From positions 1 to 43,377 of the forward strand of contig JAGYOW010000026.1 of NCBI GenBank assembly GCA_018399285.1: a stretch of DNA of 43,377 nucleotides, in the 5' to 3' direction. Made by a program: the position numbers and the translations under genes. How positions within the stretch are numbered: position 1 is the first letter of the stretch; each line of letters opens with the position of its first letter. The notes beneath the pieces were generated by a model. The model was given only the letters and a program-made list of their open reading frames with translations. It did not search any database and had not been told where the DNA came from. The DNA comes from Desulfotignum sp. (GTDB lineage: Bacteria; Desulfobacterota; Desulfobacteria; Desulfobacterales; Desulfobacteraceae). Of this stretch, positions 1 to 8,548 are shown one piece after another.

Positions 1-259
1 TTAACATGCCGGATATTCCCAGCATGTGCGGGATATCCGGACCATGCAGATCCACATCCAGCAATCCCACCTGATGGCCCATACCGGCCAGGGCAATGGC
101 CAGGTTGACAGACACGCTGGTTTTTCCCACCCCGCCTTTGCCGCTCATAATAATAAATTTTTGTTTGATTCTTGTCAAAGACTGTCTGGCTTGTTCATCC
201 GGGTCCGGACCCGGCATCTGGCCGGCAATTTGACCCTTGTTTTTAGTAGGTGTTGCCAT
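1..259 (-). CDS. Mrp/NBP35-type P-loop ATPase, N-terminal part
   Basis: Start of a minus-strand gene cut by the window edge; 86 residues are visible. Residues 41-47 are KGGVGKT, the deviant Walker A of the MinD/Mrp/ParA group, followed by [15 protein letters not shown] at 67-80, the Walker A' stretch typical of the Mrp/NBP35 (ApbC) branch rather than MinD or ParA. Proteins of this branch act in the cytoplasm as iron-sulfur cluster carriers. The ATG at 259 is preceded by a good AAGGAAA ribosome site. The N-terminal 35 residues are polar and Pro/Gly-rich. Divergent from ssb. Family call is firm; the exact role cannot be seen from this part. Confidence 0.85.
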   Translation of the reverse strand, partial: MATPTKNKGQIAGQMPGPDPDEQARQSLTRIKQKFIIMSGKGGVGKTSVSVNLAIALAGMGHQVGLLDVDLHGPDIPHMLGISGML

Positions 260-508
260 GTTGGGTTTCCTTTTGGTTGAGCGATATTTGATATGTCATG
301 ACCTTTTTAAAGTCGGTTCAGTTATTACTAAAGACTGAAAAGCAAGGTTCGTACCATCTGGCATAAAAAAGAAAATCAGCTGAAATCCGGATTTTTCGGG
401 GCACCGACGGATACGGGCACACGGGGCCCGGCACAGGCAGGTTGCATTGCTGCGATATTTTTGTATAAAGTCGCATTATTGCCTCAAGGCGTGATTCCGA
501 ACTAAGAA

Positions 509-538
509 TTGACAATCCAGCCATGTTGTGTGCATATT
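509..538 (+). promoter_or_regulatory. Sigma-70-type promoter of ssb
   Basis: TTGACA at 509-514, an 18-base spacer, then CATATT at 533-538, about 38 bases before the ssb start codon. The -35 box is a perfect consensus and the -10 box a fair one. The rest of 260-508 shows nothing else I can support apart from the divergent upstream region of the ATPase gene. Confidence 0.55.
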
Positions 539-575
539 AGCAGATCAAAATTAACGCTGAAAAAAGGAGTCAACA

Positions 576-1073
576 ATGGCGGGTTTGAACAAAGTGATGC
601 TCATCGGAAACCTGGGGCGGGACCCGGAAATCCGGTATTCCCAGCAGGGGTTGGCAGTGGTGAATTTTTCAATTGCCACCAGCGAACAATGGACGGATAA
701 AAATACCGGAGAAAAACAGGAAAAAACCGAGTGGCACCGGGTGGTGGCGTTTGGCAAACCAGCTGAAATTCTGGAGAAGTATCTGTCCAAAGGCAGCCAG
801 GTGTACATTGAGGGCCGGCTTCAGACCCGGAATTATGAAAAAGACGGCCAGACTCACTATATCACGGAAGTGGTGACCAGCAATTTTCAGTTTCTGGGGG
901 GCCGGTCCGACAATCAGGGCAATGATCAGTCTTCGGGCGGATATCAAAAAGAGCCGTCCCGTGGTGGATACCCGCAGCAGGGGGGGGCAGCACCCAGCCA
1001 GCAGAACTTTCAGGGGTCGACCCGTCCGGGTGGAGGCCAGCCGCCGATGCAGGATGAGGACATTCCATTTTAA
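576..1073 (+). CDS. ssb: Single-stranded DNA-binding protein
   Basis: 165 residues. It binds single-stranded DNA during replication, recombination and repair. The N-terminal ~110 residues form the OB fold: it opens [18 protein letters not shown], and contains [12 protein letters not shown] and [12 protein letters not shown], all standard for bacterial SSB. A Gly/Gln/Ser-rich flexible linker follows, and the protein ends in DEDIPF, the acidic tip that docks partner proteins. An AGGAG ribosome site sits 6 bases before the ATG. Length is normal. It is transcribed alone; the next gene is convergent with only 6 bases between the stop codons. Confidence 0.97.
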   Translation: MAGLNKVMLIGNLGRDPEIRYSQQGLAVVNFSIATSEQWTDKNTGEKQEKTEWHRVVAFGKPAEILEKYLSKGSQVYIEGRLQTRNYEKDGQTHYITEVVTSNFQFLGGRSDNQGNDQSSGGYQKEPSRGGYPQQGGAAPSQQNFQGSTRPGGGQPPMQDEDIPF

Positions 1074-1079
1074 GACCGC

Positions 1080-1709
1080 TCAGTTTCTGGGGTTTTCCTT
1101 TCGCCACTGCCGGGGACTTTTATACTGGCTGCCCTGGACCCACATGCCGATCCGGCGTTTTCTGGCCTGATCCTGGGCTGCCAGATAAGGGGCGGCATCA
1201 AATGTTTTGGGCATACTTCCCTGATACACTTCTGCCAGCCCCGTTTTCACCATTTCCAGATTCATGTTGATGTCATTGATGAACACCTCCGCCAGAATCC
1301 GGTTATAACCGCCCAGACCATAGGTTTTCAACGTTACAGACCGGTCATGGATCTGGCGGCTCAGGTACTGGTGTGCTTTTCTGCTGTATGGCTGGCCCGG
1401 TTTTCTGCTGCCTCCGGTTTCCGGTGCGTCAATGCCCACCATGCGGATTTTAAGAGTCAGATCCAGACCCCTGACCAGCAAAGAATCCCCATCATACACC
1501 TTGATCACCTTGAACTGCCGCTCGGATGAGACCTGGCTCCGGATTTCTTTTACAAGCACCTTTGCATTGTCGGCACTCCCCGGCGGGGAAACATTGGAAA
1601 AATGCCGGACCCCGTCTGAATCGATCCAGGTGAACACATCCCCTGCTACCGGCATGACAAGGCCCAACAGCGCCAGAACAAGGATCAGATATTTAAGCAA
1701 TCGACTCAT
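1080..1709 (-). CDS. Secreted thermonuclease-like protein with DUF4124 domain
   Basis: 209 residues from the ATG at 1709; a TTG further upstream would overlap the preceding gene and is less likely. Residues 1-23 look like a signal peptide or membrane anchor. Residues 24-40 (DVFTWIDSDGVRHFSNV) match DUF4124, often found at the start of envelope proteins. From about residue 66 it is a staphylococcal-nuclease-like (SNase) domain with the three expected catalytic residues: Arg89 and Glu97 in LKIRMVGIDAPET and Arg137 in YNRILAEV. It probably cleaves nucleic acid outside the cytoplasm. It starts 7 bases after the methyltransferase stop codon, as last gene of the long rpmH operon. Confidence 0.85.
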   Translation of the reverse strand: MSRLLKYLILVLALLGLVMPVAGDVFTWIDSDGVRHFSNVSPPGSADNAKVLVKEIRSQVSSERQFKVIKVYDGDSLLVRGLDLTLKIRMVGIDAPETGGSRKPGQPYSRKAHQYLSRQIHDRSVTLKTYGLGGYNRILAEVFINDINMNLEMVKTGLAEVYQGSMPKTFDAAPYLAAQDQARKRRIGMWVQGSQYKSPRQWRKENPRN

Positions 1710-1716
1710 AAAGGTC

Positions 1717-2529
1717 TCATTGATCGGCAAAAATCAGCCCAACCCAGTTTTTATCCGTTTTTTCCCAGACAGGGGTCAACCCGTATTTTGTGAAACAGGC
1801 CTTCAACGCGTCCGCTTCCCATGTCCGGATGCCGGAAAAAATGAGAAACCCGCCGGGGTTCAGACGCTTCCGGAAAAGCGGTGCCAGGGTTTCCAGCGTC
1901 GGGGTTCTCAGATTGGCGCAGACAATTCCCAGCCCGGGACCGGTTTCCGGCATGGGATGTTTTAATACGGGTATTCTGCCATAAAGATCGTTCAGGTCAA
2001 TATTTTTTTTGGCTTCACTCACGGCATTGGGGTCAATATCATAGGCCAGACATCCGGATACTCCGGCCAGGCACAGGGCAATGGCCAGAACCCCGGAACC
2101 CGTGCCGATATCCGCACTCGAGGCCTGAAAAATGGATGCATGGGGCCGGAAGTGAAAAAAAAGATGGTCCATGGCAGCCAGACACAGCCGGGTGGTGGGG
2201 TGATGGCCGGACCCGAAAGAGATGCCCGGTTCCAGACGGATCACATGCAGATCCTGACGGCCTGACCGGTACGAAATGTCCGGCGGTGTCAGCACAAAAT
2301 GGTCCGTTACTTGGACGGGTTTCTGAAAATTTCTAATGACACTGGTGGTGCCGAAAATTTCCTGATAAGTGACATCCTGATGGTTGATCAGGGTTTTGAG
2401 AACGGTTTTGGCTTCTGACACAGGGATGTGCATGGCAGCGGCGATGTCATGCACATAGGCCCGGGCCGTCAACCGGGTGTCGGCATGGTCCAGGATGGCC
2501 AGAACAGCCTCCCGGTCAAAGAGGATCAT
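1717..2529 (-). CDS. prmA: PrmA-like ribosomal protein L11 methyltransferase
   Basis: 270 residues using the ATG at 2529, which overlaps the end of the previous gene by 14 bases; the ribosome site is poorly spaced, so the start is uncertain. SAM-dependent methyltransferase: FGSGHHPTT at 105-113 is the PrmA signature, DIGTGSG at 140-146 is motif I, and CANLRTPTLETLAP followed by NPGGFLIFSGI is the PrmA-type motif IV region. The first ~70 residues do not look like the usual PrmA ferredoxin-like substrate domain; they resemble a small helical, perhaps winged-helix, module. L11 is therefore the likely but not certain substrate. Confidence 0.75.
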   Translation of the reverse strand: MILFDREAVLAILDHADTRLTARAYVHDIAAAMHIPVSEAKTVLKTLINHQDVTYQEIFGTTSVIRNFQKPVQVTDHFVLTPPDISYRSGRQDLHVIRLEPGISFGSGHHPTTRLCLAAMDHLFFHFRPHASIFQASSADIGTGSGVLAIALCLAGVSGCLAYDIDPNAVSEAKKNIDLNDLYGRIPVLKHPMPETGPGLGIVCANLRTPTLETLAPLFRKRLNPGGFLIFSGIRTWEADALKACFTKYGLTPVWEKTDKNWVGLIFADQ

Positions 2530-2869
2530 GTCCTTCTGTTTTGAGCAGGTTTTTGTACCAGCAGGCAAACTCGAACATGCCCCGGATTTTTTCCTCTTCA
2601 TTGATGATGCCCAGACACATTTCCAGGGCCCCCTGGGCAAAGGAGTTGGTGTAGGTGTCCGGGTCGGCCTGGGACAGAAATTCCCGGATCAGCATCTGGG
2701 AGGTCCGCTTGGTCTTGTCTTTCCGGATATCGATGGGATCTTTGGGTTCCTGGAACGGGTCCCATTTGTCATACCCTTTTTTCAGGATCTGACGCTGGCC
2801 TCGTTTGCCCATGGCATCGAAAATGGCTTTTTTCTTTTCCTCAATCTGCTCTCTGGTGAAATTATCCAT
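2516..2869 (-). CDS. Conserved hypothetical protein, 117 aa
   Basis: I do not recognise a named family. It is soluble, highly charged and mostly helical, starting MDNFTREQIEEKKKAIFDAM and with a KGYDKWDPFQEPKDPIDIR stretch. It has no signal peptide or membrane segment. It overlaps the YkgJ-type gene upstream by 8 bases and the methyltransferase downstream by 14, so it is translated as part of the same operon and is very likely a real gene. Two cysteine-containing stretches (MCLGII, FACWYKN) show no metal-binding spacing. Confidence 0.7.
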   Translation of the reverse strand: MDNFTREQIEEKKKAIFDAMGKRGQRQILKKGYDKWDPFQEPKDPIDIRKDKTKRTSQMLIREFLSQADPDTYTNSFAQGALEMCLGIINEEEKIRGMFEFACWYKNLLKTEGHDPL

Positions 2870-3518
2870 TCTGGGGCACCCCTAAATAGTCTTCGTTGAA
2901 ATCCGTGATCAGGGCCATGGAAACGGGTATCAGCATTTCATGCATTTTGATGTTCCGGGAATGGATGTCTTTGATGAGGTGTGCGGAAATCAGTTGGAGC
3001 TGGGTATAGATCTTGTCCATATTCAGCGTGGGATAGGCGTTTCCCTGGATAAAATTGGTCCGTCCGCAGATATGGCTTTTACCGGCCGTGGACGTGGGAA
3101 TGCCGTAGATGCGGCAGGTAATGGGCCGAAATTCATACAGGAGGCACAAATTGTCGGATCCCAGCAGGGGGCAGCGCACCCGTTCCTGGGACATGCGGCC
3201 CACAATTTCCAGCTGATCCGCGCCTTTTTGCACTTTCTTATAGGCATCCCGTTTGAGTTTGACCAGGGCCCGGTCGGTTTTGTCGGCAATTTCCAGCAGA
3301 TCGTTTTTTTCTTTGCCTGAAAATTTTTCCAGAAATTTGGATTTCAGGTAAAGGGCTTCGATCAGGGGCATATCAAAAATGGCGTAACAGCAGTCGCTGC
3401 ATTTTTCCCGGCAGAACACTTCTTTGGGAAATTCCTGTTTCACCCGGTCAAATATCCCGTCCACCACCTGAACCAGGGCTTCATATTGTGTAAAATGTTT
3501 TTTCAGATCCAGTGTCAT
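2862..3518 (-). CDS. YkgJ-family cysteine-cluster protein
   Basis: 218 residues. The YkgJ (UPF0153) pattern is clear: C36, C40, C43 and C44 in CREKCSDCC near the N-terminus, then a second group around CPLLGSDNLC, FRPITCRIYGIP and HICGR. These cysteines are thought to bind a metal or Fe-S cluster; no enzymatic function is established for the family. Between the two groups lies a Lys-rich helical stretch. It follows mnmE by 12 bases in the operon. Confidence 0.85.
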   Translation of the reverse strand: MTLDLKKHFTQYEALVQVVDGIFDRVKQEFPKEVFCREKCSDCCYAIFDMPLIEALYLKSKFLEKFSGKEKNDLLEIADKTDRALVKLKRDAYKKVQKGADQLEIVGRMSQERVRCPLLGSDNLCLLYEFRPITCRIYGIPTSTAGKSHICGRTNFIQGNAYPTLNMDKIYTQLQLISAHLIKDIHSRNIKMHEMLIPVSMALITDFNEDYLGVPQNG

Positions 3519-3530
3519 GGGTGTAATCCT

Positions 3531-4931
3531 TTATTTTCCGATACAGAAATTGTTAAAAATCGTATCCAGTATATCAATTGATGCAGTTTCACCGGTAATG
3601 CTGCCCAGCAGGTCAATGCTGTTTTTTAAATCAATGGCCAGGGTCTCTTCCGGCTGCCCGGTCAACAGACCCTGTTTTGCGGATTCAAGAAAAGACAGCG
3701 CTTTTGTTAACGCGGTTTTGTGCCGGAGGTTGGGAATCACGGCCGAACCGTCCATGGTCAGATCACCGATGCAAAGCTGCATGATTTTGTCTTTGAGTGG
3801 TTGAATCCCCTGGTTGTGAAGCGCGGAAATATGAATCCTGGGGATCTGATCGCAGATTTCCGGCAGTTCAGGCAGCCCGGGTCCACCGGGTTTGGCCTGC
3901 CCGTTCGTGTCCCGGGTCAGATCGATTTTGTTGACCACCACAAGCATGCGTTTATCCAGGGGCACCATTTTTTTAAATTCCATTTCAGACAGGGCCGTTC
4001 CGGGTTCCACCATAAACAATACCAGATCCGCTCCCCGGATATGATCTTTGGCCCGTTCAATGCCGATGATTTCCACCAGGTCGTCCGTGTCATGAATGCC
4101 GGCCGTGTCTGTGACCACAAACGGGATCCCGTTCATGGTCATGGCTTCCTGGATGGGGTCCCGGGTGGTGCCGGGAAGGGCCGTGACAATGGATTTTTCC
4201 CGGGACAGCAGCCGGTTCATGAGACTGGATTTTCCCACATTGGGTTTGCCGCAGATGGCCAGACAAATCCCTTCTTTCAGAAAACAGGCTTCTTCATGCT
4301 GCCGGATGAATTCCCGGCACCGGTCCATGACAAAATCAATGTCCGTAGTTCTTTGGGACGTGTCAGTTTCCTGGGGCGCATCATCGGGGAAATCAATGCT
4401 CACTTCCACCTGGGACAGCACCTGGATCAGCTGGTTTCGCATTTCCTGAATCTGCTGTTTCAATACCCCTGTGTTCTGGGCCGCAGCAAATTTCAGGGCT
4501 GCGGTGGACCGGGCGTTGATGATGTCTGCCACGGCTTCCGCCTGGGTCAGATCAATGCGCTGATTTAAAAAAGCACGCCGGGTGAACTCGCCGGGATCTG
4601 CCAGGCGGGCCCCGGCGGAAAGCAGATATTCCAGAATTTGTTTAAGAACCACGGTGCCTGAATGGGCCTGGATTTCCACCACATCCTCGGCTGTATAGGA
4701 CTTAGGTCCGAGCATGGGAATGAGCAGCACCTCATCAATAACTTCTCCGTTGTCCAGGAAATATCCGTGATAGACCTGATGGGTTTTCAGATTTCCGGTA
4801 AAAGGGGGACCCGTCCGGGTTCTGGAAAAAAATTGTGCCGCAATGGCCACGGCATCAGGACCCGACATCCGTATAACGCCGATACCACCGCTGCCAAAAG
4901 GCGTTGCAATTGCGGCAATGGTGTCATTCAT
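3531..4931 (-). CDS. mnmE: tRNA modification GTPase MnmE
   Basis: 466 residues, normal length. With MnmG it makes the (carboxymethyl)aminomethyl group on wobble uridine 34 of several tRNAs. The N-terminal folate-binding domain begins NDTIAAIATPFGSGGIGVIRMSG. The G domain shows GKPNVGKSS (G1), DTAGIHDTDD (G3) and NKID (G4). The C-terminus is CIGK, carrying the family's essential cysteine (CIGK box). It lies between jag and the YkgJ-type gene. The yidC-jag-mnmE order is a widespread conserved arrangement. Confidence 0.97.
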   Translation of the reverse strand: MNDTIAAIATPFGSGGIGVIRMSGPDAVAIAAQFFSRTRTGPPFTGNLKTHQVYHGYFLDNGEVIDEVLLIPMLGPKSYTAEDVVEIQAHSGTVVLKQILEYLLSAGARLADPGEFTRRAFLNQRIDLTQAEAVADIINARSTAALKFAAAQNTGVLKQQIQEMRNQLIQVLSQVEVSIDFPDDAPQETDTSQRTTDIDFVMDRCREFIRQHEEACFLKEGICLAICGKPNVGKSSLMNRLLSREKSIVTALPGTTRDPIQEAMTMNGIPFVVTDTAGIHDTDDLVEIIGIERAKDHIRGADLVLFMVEPGTALSEMEFKKMVPLDKRMLVVVNKIDLTRDTNGQAKPGGPGLPELPEICDQIPRIHISALHNQGIQPLKDKIMQLCIGDLTMDGSAVIPNLRHKTALTKALSFLESAKQGLLTGQPEETLAIDLKNSIDLLGSITGETASIDILDTIFNNFCIGK

Positions 4932-4937
4932 GGATAC

Positions 4938-5957
4938 CTATCTTTTGAATCTTTTTTTGCCGGCAAAAGAATTCTTTTTTTTGGGAAAAATTACCAGCCG
5001 CCGGTAATAGCCGTCTCCCATGCTCTGGGTGCGGACCCGGTTGTCATCTTTGAGCGTCAGATGAACGATTCTGCGGTCCTGGGCGCTCATCTGATTGATG
5101 GTGGCCGGTTTGCCGGTTTTTTTGGCTTTTTCCGCCATTTTTAAGGCCAGATGCCGCAGGTTGGATTTCCGGGTTTCAATATACCCTTCCACATCCACTT
5201 TGACCCGGACCCGGGCCTCGCTTTTCCGGTTGATGATTTTGTCGGTGAGAAACTGCATGGCATCCAGGGTCTGGCCTTTTCTGCCGATCAGAATACCGGC
5301 GTTGCCCCCGGTTATTTTCAACGTGAGATGATCCCGTTGGGTCTGGGCTTCCACATTGGCATCGTCCGTGATCAGATCCGCCATTTTTTGCAGGGTTTCT
5401 ATGCCCAGATCAATGGATTCCTGGGTGACATCCACCGCAGGCGGCGGTTCCGGCGATACGGTTTCCTTTTCAGGTGCCGGTTCAGGTGTCTGAGAAGCGG
5501 GTGCCGAAGCCGAAGCCGCCGGTTCTTCTGAAGCGGGTGCCGGATGATCGTTTGAATTCTCGGGTTTTGATTCAAGCGGTTGGGGATCCTCCTGTTTTTT
5601 CGGGACAGATACCGGCTTGTTCCGGGCCGGCGGGGGTGTGCGTTTCACCGGAGAATCACTGCCGGCAGCACTTGATTTTTCCCTGGAAGGCGGGGGGCTG
5701 ACCCGGGTTTCCTGCCCAAAGGCTTCATCCACCATGGAGCGGATACCTTCCAGTTCTTTTTCAGAGGATTCTGCGCGGTTTGGGGGGAGAACCACTTTGA
5801 TCACGGCATCTTTTCGCCCCACAATTCCGAATATGCCGGATGCACCCGTGGAAATGACATCATATTTAAGCTCTTTTTTGGAAATGGAAAGGGTGTCGCA
5901 GGCGGTTTTGACGGCGGTATCGACGTCTTTCCCGCTGAATTCCTGAGTTTTTTTCAT
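4938..5957 (-). CDS. jag: RNA-binding protein Jag/KhpB (Jag-N, KH, R3H)
   Basis: 339 residues. Residues 1-50 are a Jag-N domain (VDTAVKTACDTL, GASGIFGIVGRKDAVIKV). Residues ~65-180 are a long Pro/Glu/Ala/Ser-rich, probably disordered linker, longer than usual. The KH domain holds GILIGRKGQTLDAMQFLTD with the GxxG-type loop, and the R3H domain covers about the last 65 residues. The protein binds RNA in the cytoplasm and is linked to membrane biogenesis through its fixed position behind yidC. It starts 16 bases after the yidC stop. Confidence 0.93.
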   Translation of the reverse strand: MKKTQEFSGKDVDTAVKTACDTLSISKKELKYDVISTGASGIFGIVGRKDAVIKVVLPPNRAESSEKELEGIRSMVDEAFGQETRVSPPPSREKSSAAGSDSPVKRTPPPARNKPVSVPKKQEDPQPLESKPENSNDHPAPASEEPAASASAPASQTPEPAPEKETVSPEPPPAVDVTQESIDLGIETLQKMADLITDDANVEAQTQRDHLTLKITGGNAGILIGRKGQTLDAMQFLTDKIINRKSEARVRVKVDVEGYIETRKSNLRHLALKMAEKAKKTGKPATINQMSAQDRRIVHLTLKDDNRVRTQSMGDGYYRRLVIFPKKKNSFAGKKRFKR

Positions 5958-5973
5958 GAATGACCTCCTGCTA

Positions 5974-7653
5974 TTAGGAAAATTTCTTTTGGGTGTAATA
6001 CTGTTGACCCATGGAGATGATGTTGTTCACCAGCATGTACAGGACCAGTCCGGATGGAAAATTGATAAACAGCACGGTCATGAAAACAGGCATGAGCATC
6101 ATCATCTTTGCCTGCATGGGATCACCTGCCGTGGGTGTCATTTTCTGCTGGAGCAGAAAGGAAGCACCCATGATCAATGTGAGAACGGGAATACCGTAAG
6201 GCGCTTCCATCAGTGGAATGGCAAAATCAAAATGAAACAGCCGGTCCGGCCCGGACAGGTCCTGAATCCATCCCACAAATGGGGCGTGACGCAGTTCAAT
6301 GGCCTGGTAGAGCATGCGGTACAACGCAAAGAAAATCGGCATCTGAACCAGCAGGGGCAGGCATCCCGAGGCGGGATTGACTTTGTATGTCTTATACAGC
6401 GCCATGACTTCCTGGTTCATCCGCTGTTTGTCATTTTTGTATTTCTCCCGGATTTTCATCATCAGGGGCTGGACTTTTTTCATCTCATTCATTGATTTGT
6501 AGCTTTTGGTGCCCAAAGGCCAGAAAATGAGCTTGATCAGCACGGTCAACAGGATGATGGCCACCCCGTAGTTGGGAATGATTTCATGAATAAAATTCAT
6601 GGTGATGAGCAGGGGTTTGGCAAGAATATCGAAAAATCCGAAATTAATCGCTTTTTTCAATGTATTGTCATATTGGCTCAGCACCTTGTGGCTTTTGGGC
6701 CCCAGATAATAAGTGAACGGATATTCCCCCTGCTGGCCCGGATCGATCCGGTCCATCTGCCAGATCAGCCGGCTCTGGGCCAGATCATTGTCATAAAACA
6801 GCTTGAGATGGCCCTCCCCTTCGGCCCGGGGCAGGACCGCGGTCAGAAAATACCGGTCCGTATATCCGGTCCAGTGGATATCGCCGTTGAATGTATCCTG
6901 TTCTTCGATTTTCTTGGGTTTGATGGTCAGATATTCATCGTTGATATAGGCCACCGGGCCTTCAAAAGCGAACCGGGAACGTTTTTTGGTTTCGTCATCA
7001 AAAATGCCCGGGGTAGTGATCTCCAGAAGATCGGTCACGGGCATGTCCGACCCGTTCTGAATCACGACATCACAGTCGATCAGATAGGAATCCGCTCGAA
7101 ATGTGTAGATTTTTTGAACACGGATGCCCCTGGGACTGGTCCATGAAAATGTCAGGGTCTGGCTTCCCTGGGTCAGGTTCAGGGCCGACATATCCGTGTC
7201 AGCGGTGAAAACCGCATTTTCAAACCCTTCTATGATGCCGCTCCGGGTGCCGGTGATCAGGGTTCCGTGGGGCAGCCGGGGATCCACCATCTGCTTCTGG
7301 TCGGAAGAGGACCCGTTACTGGCTTTATAATGTTTAAGCAGCTGACTGGTGACTGCGGCCAGATGTTCGGATATGACCATGTCATATAAAGGGGTGGACA
7401 CGGTGATGTTTCTGAACTCCATCGGCTCAGTCCGGTCGGAAAAAGCCGAAGATTTCCGTTCCACGGGTGTATAATCGGTCACGGTGGAATGGGAGTCATC
7501 GGATGACGGGTCCGTTGACGGGACGGATTCCCGGGATTCCCGGGTCGTCTGGGGAAGATTGGGGTCAGGCGGGGTGACAAAAAAGAACTGATAGCCCACA
7601 AGGACTACCACAGACAGTAACACCGCTAACAACAATCGTTTTTGTTCATCCAT
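5974..7653 (-). CDS. yidC: Membrane protein insertase YidC
   Basis: 559 residues, the long Gram-negative form. An N-terminal membrane segment (LLLAVLLSVVVLVGYQFFF) is followed by a Ser/Thr/Asp-rich spacer, then a large periplasmic domain, then the conserved five-helix insertase core beginning near FGFFDILAKPLLITMNFIHE with NYGVAIILLTVLIKLIFWPL. The cytoplasmic loop has KMQP-like text KVQPLMMKIREKYKND. It inserts and folds inner-membrane proteins alone or with Sec. It ends in a short basic tail, TQKKFS. Confidence 0.97.
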   Translation of the reverse strand: MDEQKRLLLAVLLSVVVLVGYQFFFVTPPDPNLPQTTRESRESVPSTDPSSDDSHSTVTDYTPVERKSSAFSDRTEPMEFRNITVSTPLYDMVISEHLAAVTSQLLKHYKASNGSSSDQKQMVDPRLPHGTLITGTRSGIIEGFENAVFTADTDMSALNLTQGSQTLTFSWTSPRGIRVQKIYTFRADSYLIDCDVVIQNGSDMPVTDLLEITTPGIFDDETKKRSRFAFEGPVAYINDEYLTIKPKKIEEQDTFNGDIHWTGYTDRYFLTAVLPRAEGEGHLKLFYDNDLAQSRLIWQMDRIDPGQQGEYPFTYYLGPKSHKVLSQYDNTLKKAINFGFFDILAKPLLITMNFIHEIIPNYGVAIILLTVLIKLIFWPLGTKSYKSMNEMKKVQPLMMKIREKYKNDKQRMNQEVMALYKTYKVNPASGCLPLLVQMPIFFALYRMLYQAIELRHAPFVGWIQDLSGPDRLFHFDFAIPLMEAPYGIPVLTLIMGASFLLQQKMTPTAGDPMQAKMMMLMPVFMTVLFINFPSGLVLYMLVNNIISMGQQYYTQKKFS

Positions 7654-7729
7654 TTTCTCTCCTCAGTTTGAAATTATTTTTCAAACAAATGTCTACAAGG
7701 AAGAGGAAGCAGTCGGGCGCATGGATCAA

Positions 7730-7942
7730 TTATGGAACCGGATCAAATCCCCCTGCATGAAATGGATGACAACGCAATATCCGTTTTACCGCCAGCCAGC
7801 CGCCCTTGAGGGAGCCGTATTTCTGAACCGCCTCGACCGCATAGGCCGAACAGGTCGGATAAAATCGGCAGTTTGCTCCTGTCAGCGGTGATATAAAAAA
7901 TTGATAAAATTTAATCAATATTAACAATAGCTGTTTAATCAT
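7730..7942 (-). CDS. yidD: Membrane protein insertion factor YidD
   Basis: 70 residues, the normal size. The family core is present: [27 protein letters not shown] with the three conserved cysteines, then [14 protein letters not shown] and a GGFDPVP end. A small amphipathic membrane-associated helper of YidC. Its ATG directly follows the rnpA stop codon (TAAATG), so translation is coupled. Confidence 0.96.
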   Translation of the reverse strand: MIKQLLLILIKFYQFFISPLTGANCRFYPTCSAYAVEAVQKYGSLKGGWLAVKRILRCHPFHAGGFDPVP

Positions 7943-8293
7943 TTATTTTGCCAGTGCTATTTTTGTAAAAAGTTTATCAAGGTTCTCAATTATCTGCCTG
8001 TTGGATAGCGAAGTCAGACCCTTTCTTGCAATGATATTAATATCCCTGGTTCCCGGGATCGAATGTTTCCTGTGTCTGAAATATTCTCTGATAAGTCTTT
8101 TGATCCTGTTGCGCGCTACTGCATTCCCCACTTTTTTTGATACGGTAATGCCGATTCGGTTGTGCTGGTTCGACCGGTCACAGACAATGGCTAAAAAATA
8201 ATCCGAGTATATCGGTTTCCCTTGTTTCGAAAGCGTCACATATTCGGCCCGTTTTCTGAGCCGAAACTCTTTGGGTAACGAAAAATCTTTCAA
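7943..8293 (-). CDS. rnpA: Ribonuclease P protein component
   Basis: 116 residues, starting at a TTG at 8293. The same frame is closed upstream by the rpmH stop, and no ATG lies nearby, so the TTG is the natural start. It contains the RnpA hallmark KKVGNAVARNRIKRLIREYFR and the N-terminal FRLRKRAEYV. It assists the RNase P RNA in trimming tRNA 5' leaders. It begins 12 bases after rpmH, the classic arrangement. Confidence 0.95.
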   Translation of the reverse strand: MKDFSLPKEFRLRKRAEYVTLSKQGKPIYSDYFLAIVCDRSNQHNRIGITVSKKVGNAVARNRIKRLIREYFRHRKHSIPGTRDINIIARKGLTSLSNRQIIENLDKLFTKIALAK

Positions 8294-8305
8294 TCCGTCA
8301 CGTTT

Positions 8306-8440
8306 TTACAGTGCCAGTCTTTTTCTGCCTTTGGCCCGTCTGGCCCGGATCACCCGTTTGCCGCCCGGGGTGGACATTCTTTTGAGAAATCCATGCTTTC
8401 TGGTTCTTTTCCGGTTACTTGGCTGAAATGTACGTTTCAT
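8306..8440 (-). CDS. rpmH: 50S ribosomal protein L34
   Basis: 44 residues: begins [18 protein letters not shown] and ends [10 protein letters not shown], the invariant pattern of bacterial L34, very basic throughout. It is the first gene of the operon that runs to position 1080. Its promoter is at 8509-8537. Confidence 0.97.
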   Translation of the reverse strand: MKRTFQPSNRKRTRKHGFLKRMSTPGGKRVIRARRAKGRKRLAL

Positions 8441-8508
8441 AAAATTTACATCCTTAACTGAATTTGATTATCGTCTGGAGTTTTTCAACTAATCATCATA
8501 AACACAAT

Positions 8509-8537
8509 ATAATATTTTTTTTAGGTCAAAAAGTCAA
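8509..8537 (-). promoter_or_regulatory. Promoter of the rpmH operon
   Basis: On the minus strand TTGACT (8537-8532), a 17-base A-rich spacer, then TATTAT (8514-8509), about 70 bases before the rpmH start codon. Spacing is ideal and both boxes are close to consensus. It lies in the 108-base gap after the RNase G gene. I see no dnaA and no run of DnaA boxes here, although rpmH often sits beside dnaA. Confidence 0.65.
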
Positions 8538-8548
8538 CTATGGAATCA

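Noticed and set aside
8441..8548. Replication origin beside rpmH
   Set aside because: No dnaA gene and no repeated DnaA boxes; only a good promoter is visible.
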